Source of the DNA: JBBIQS01 sp037442205
GTDB taxonomy: Bacteria > Myxococcota > Myxococcia > Myxococcales > UBA5297
Length of the DNA stretch: 64,000 nt
NCBI GenBank assembly: GCA_037442205.1
Contig: JBBIQS010000031.1
Span: 1-64,000 of the forward strand
Direction: 5' to 3'
The translations under genes and the position numbers were made by a program. Shown piece after piece: positions 61,960 through 64,000 of this stretch (its first letter is position 1; every line of letters starts with the position of its first letter). Below the pieces are notes generated by a model, which was not told the DNA's origin, made no database searches, and was given only the letters and a program-made list of their open reading frames with translations.

Positions 61960-62462
61960 CCGAGTTTCGGATCTGCGCGACTTGCGGCAAGGGACAGGTC
62001 GAACCGCTGCGCAAGAGCGGAAGGACGATGGTCTTCCGCAATTTCCAGCAGTTGGAGCTGCCGGAGTCCCTGCCGATTCCGACGTGCTCGAATTGCGGGG
62101 ATGAGTGGTACGACGCCGAGACCACCGAGGCTGTCGAGCGCGCGCTGGAGCAGGCCGCCGCGACAGTTCTCGAACGAATCGGGAACGATGCCATCCGGGT
62201 GCTCGCGGAGCACGAGACGCAGCGCGACCTGGAAGACCTTCTGGACCTGTCACGGGGATATCTCTCGAAGGTCAAGCACAGCAAGGAGACCCCGAGCGCA
62301 GCACTGGTTGCTCTGCTGGCGCTGCTCGCGAAGCGCCCAGGGCGGATTGAGGAAGTGCGGCAGCTCTGGGCGTCGAAGACCATTGGGCCGCAGTTGGTGA
62401 CGACGAGCTCGAACTTTGTCCAAGTGACGCCCGACGTCGGCGCGCTCGAGGTGTTGCGGTAA
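61956..62462 (+). CDS. MqsA-like antitoxin: zinc finger plus XRE HTH
   Basis: 168 residues. The N-terminal zinc domain has CATCGKG (Cys7, Cys10) and CSNCGDEW (Cys44, Cys47), the spacing of MqsA/YgiT proteins, where it neutralises the toxin. The C-terminal half has an XRE-type helix-turn-helix (DLEDLLDLSRGYLSKVKHSK, ~95-115) for operator binding. It overlaps the toxin gene by four bases (ATGA) and the next gene by one base (TAATG), so all three are coupled. It probably represses the promoter through the TTGGAG/CTCCAA palindrome. Confidence 0.85.
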   Translation: MTEFRICATCGKGQVEPLRKSGRTMVFRNFQQLELPESLPIPTCSNCGDEWYDAETTEAVERALEQAAATVLERIGNDAIRVLAEHETQRDLEDLLDLSRGYLSKVKHSKETPSAALVALLALLAKRPGRIEEVRQLWASKTIGPQLVTTSSNFVQVTPDVGALEVLR

Positions 62463-62935
62463 TGGCGACGGAACTAGCCGCGTGTGTCGTTGCGGAAGGC
62501 GTCTCGCTCGACTCGATGACGGGCAGAGTCACTGCGTTCAACATGCTCGACGTCGTCTTCGCGCATGCCTTTCCGGCAATGCTCCCGAAGCTGTTCGTCA
62601 TCACGCTCTACGAGACTGAGGGAGAGCCAGCGCGCTTCCACGAGAGGGTGTCGCTGAGCGATTTGACTGGCAAGGTGCTCGTCACGTCGAGCAGCGAAAT
62701 CGTAGCCACCCTCCACCCACACCGGTCAATCAACGCATTGTGGGGAACGCGGTTCGACAGCGCCGGAAAATATCTGATCAAGGTCGAGCGCGCGGAGAAG
62801 GTTGACGGGCCTTGGGTGCAGCTCGCGAGGCGTACGCTGTTCGTTGTCGGTGAAGGCCATCCTCTCGCGGGTCGAACAACGGAAGCCGAGGCAGAGCCGC
62901 GGCAGCCGAAGACGCCAGCGACTATCGCCGAATAG
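62462..62935 (+). CDS. DUF6941-like third gene of the TA operon
   Basis: 157 residues, no known activity. The pattern LDSMTGRVTAFNMLDVVFAHAFPAMLPKLFVITLYE followed by a long beta-rich segment (RVSLSDLTGKVLVTSS, KYLIKVERAEKVDGPW) resembles DUF6941 proteins, which often read 'GK.N..G.FD....  FP...P.L.V...L'. It starts in a one-base overlap with the antitoxin stop, so it is expressed with the module. It could be a third regulatory or effector component. Codon use resembles the toxin and antitoxin genes rather than the flanking housekeeping genes. Confidence 0.7.
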   Translation: MATELAACVVAEGVSLDSMTGRVTAFNMLDVVFAHAFPAMLPKLFVITLYETEGEPARFHERVSLSDLTGKVLVTSSSEIVATLHPHRSINALWGTRFDSAGKYLIKVERAEKVDGPWVQLARRTLFVVGEGHPLAGRTTEAEAEPRQPKTPATIAE

Positions 62936-63048
62936 CATGTCAGACTGGGCGGGCGCCGATGCGGCGTTGAGCGACAAGCCAGGTGTGTCACCTTCTCGGA
63001 GCAAGGGGCCTGCTCCGTCGGACACGGGCCCGAGCGAAAGCGCTGAAT

Positions 63049-64000
63049 TCACCGCGAAATCCGCAAGATCGCGTCCTTCTCCTCCGGACACGTCCCGCGC
63101 CCGTCGCAGTTGCTGGTGGTGACGTAGAGCTGGCCGTCGGGGCCCATCACCACCTCGCGCAGCCGTCCGAAACCATCGGGCGGGTCTCCCTGGAAGTAGA
63201 CCTCGTGGCTCTTGATCCTGCGCGGCTCGGCCGGATCGAACACCACCCGGTGCAGGTGCCGCGACTTGAGGGTTCCGACGATAAGGTTGCCTCGCCACTC
63301 GGGAATCCCAGTGCCGGTGTAGATCGCCGCGCCGCCTGGCGGCACCGCCTCCTTCCAGCTCAAGGACGGCGTGACCATCCCGGCGCGCGCCTGACAGCCG
63401 TAAATGTCCGGCCAGCCCAGGTTGTCGCCGGCGCGGACCACGTTCACCTCGTCGTGGCCGGTCCGCCCCAACTCGCCGCTCGGGCCGTGGTCAACCAGGT
63501 ACAGGGTCGAGGCGTCCTTCCAGTCGAAGCCCTCGGTGTTGCGGATCCCCAGCAGGAACACCGGCGATTTGGGAAAGGGGTTGTCGGCCGGGATTCCTCC
63601 CTCCGGCGTCAGGCGCAGCAGCTTGCCGTTGAGCGACTGCAGGTCTTGCGACTTGGCGGGCTGGGTCCCGTCGCCGGTGCCGACGTAGAGCATCCCATCC
63701 GGCCCGAAGCGGATGCGGCCGCCGTCGTGGTACTCGGCGGCGTGGATCCCCTCGAGGATCACCTTGTCGAAGGTGGCCGAGGTGTCATCCTGAGAGAGCC
63801 GATAGCGCTCGACGCGGTTGCCGCGCGCGCCCTGCACGTACGAGGTCCGGTAGACGTAGACAAAGCGGTTGGCGGCAAACTGCGGGTGGAGCGCGGTCCC
63901 CAGCAGCCCGCCTTCGCCTCCGGCGGTCTCCAGTCTGGCCACCACCTCGCCCAGCTTGCCTCCGGGACGGATCAGCCGCAGCCGTCCGGGGCGCTCCGAG
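63049..64000 (-). CDS. PQQ-dependent sugar dehydrogenase (partial, 5' end outside the window)
   Basis: Soluble six-bladed propeller oxidoreductase of the glucose/sorbosone dehydrogenase family, normally periplasmic. Visible blocks: LRLIRPGGKLGEVVARLET (the frame stays open to the window edge), GGEGGLLGTALHPQF, YHDGGRIRFGPDGMLYVGTGDG, GKLLRLTPEGGIPADNPFP, LGIRNTEGFDWKD, DHGPSGELGRTGHDEVNVV and a C-terminal GRLREVVMGPDGQLYVTTSNCDGRG. The signal peptide and the catalytic His region near the N-terminus lie beyond position 64000. Confidence 0.92.
   Translation of the reverse strand, partial: SERPGRLRLIRPGGKLGEVVARLETAGGEGGLLGTALHPQFAANRFVYVYRTSYVQGARGNRVERYRLSQDDTSATFDKVILEGIHAAEYHDGGRIRFGPDGMLYVGTGDGTQPAKSQDLQSLNGKLLRLTPEGGIPADNPFPKSPVFLLGIRNTEGFDWKDASTLYLVDHGPSGELGRTGHDEVNVVRAGDNLGWPDIYGCQARAGMVTPSLSWKEAVPPGGAAIYTGTGIPEWRGNLIVGTLKSRHLHRVVFDPAEPRRIKSHEVYFQGDPPDGFGRLREVVMGPDGQLYVTTSNCDGRGTCPEEKDAILRISR

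Overview
The window is GC-rich chromosomal DNA, almost certainly from a member of the Myxococcota or a related deltaproteobacterial lineage. The evidence is a Ser/Thr kinase with the HRDVSPENLL catalytic loop and a C-terminal membrane anchor, a sigma-54 activator, a six-PAS histidine kinase, a PilZ protein, many lipoproteins (several rich in CDDxNPCT-type Cys repeats), giant TPR and beta-propeller surface proteins, and pervasive high GC at third codon positions. I found no rRNA, tRNA, CRISPR array, prophage or complete insertion sequence. I read 51 protein genes; the last one runs off the right edge.

Layout. 1-9.5 kb: a PocR-type sigma-54 activator cotranscribed with a Cys-rich lipoprotein; a divergent CDF metal exporter with a TIM-barrel-like partner; two tandem PP-loop paralogues that each carry the same promoter. 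9.5-16 kb: a VapBC module, rsmD, coaD, a large PAS histidine kinase, a NifU-C protein. 16-26 kb: greA with an attenuator-like leader, recG, a Kef-type antiporter, then a zinc-ribbon gene cluster ending in a protein with two PH-like repeats. 26-34 kb: a 1691-residue TPR protein divergent from a Ser/Thr kinase, then hemH. 34-45 kb: a MutS-like membrane ATPase, YqgE, fumC, an Lgt-like protein with a flavin reductase, TusA with a PP-loop/NFACT-R thiolase, a lectin-like secreted protein, a PilZ protein. 45-59 kb: an ATP-grasp-like protein, a ThDP enzyme, OmpA, a YcaQ-type glycosylase, lon, and a lipoprotein with 14 propeller blades. 59-64 kb: a CoA-transferase whose two subunits are separated by a lipoprotein gene and a repeat, a three-gene MqsRA-like module, and the 3' part of a PQQ sugar dehydrogenase.

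How the parts work together. Housekeeping genes (rsmD-coaD, greA, recG, hemH, fumC, lon, yqgE) are interleaved with envelope and signalling genes. Two toxin-antitoxin modules each have a perfect palindrome placed between the -35 and -10 boxes. The best candidate for a little-described system is the 61.5-62.9 kb module: an MqsR-like toxin, an MqsA-like zinc-ribbon/HTH antitoxin and a coupled third gene resembling DUF6941, all under one palindrome-occupied promoter.

Two genome-style signals recur. Vegetative-type promoters mostly have a TAGnnT -10 box. Seven genes have a -10-like box ending only 6-8 bases before the start codon, which predicts leaderless mRNAs. Non-coding repeats include two copies of a small element with 30-bp terminal inverted repeats and three copies of a REP-like CTCAGG element. 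All calls come from reading the sequence; no database search was run.
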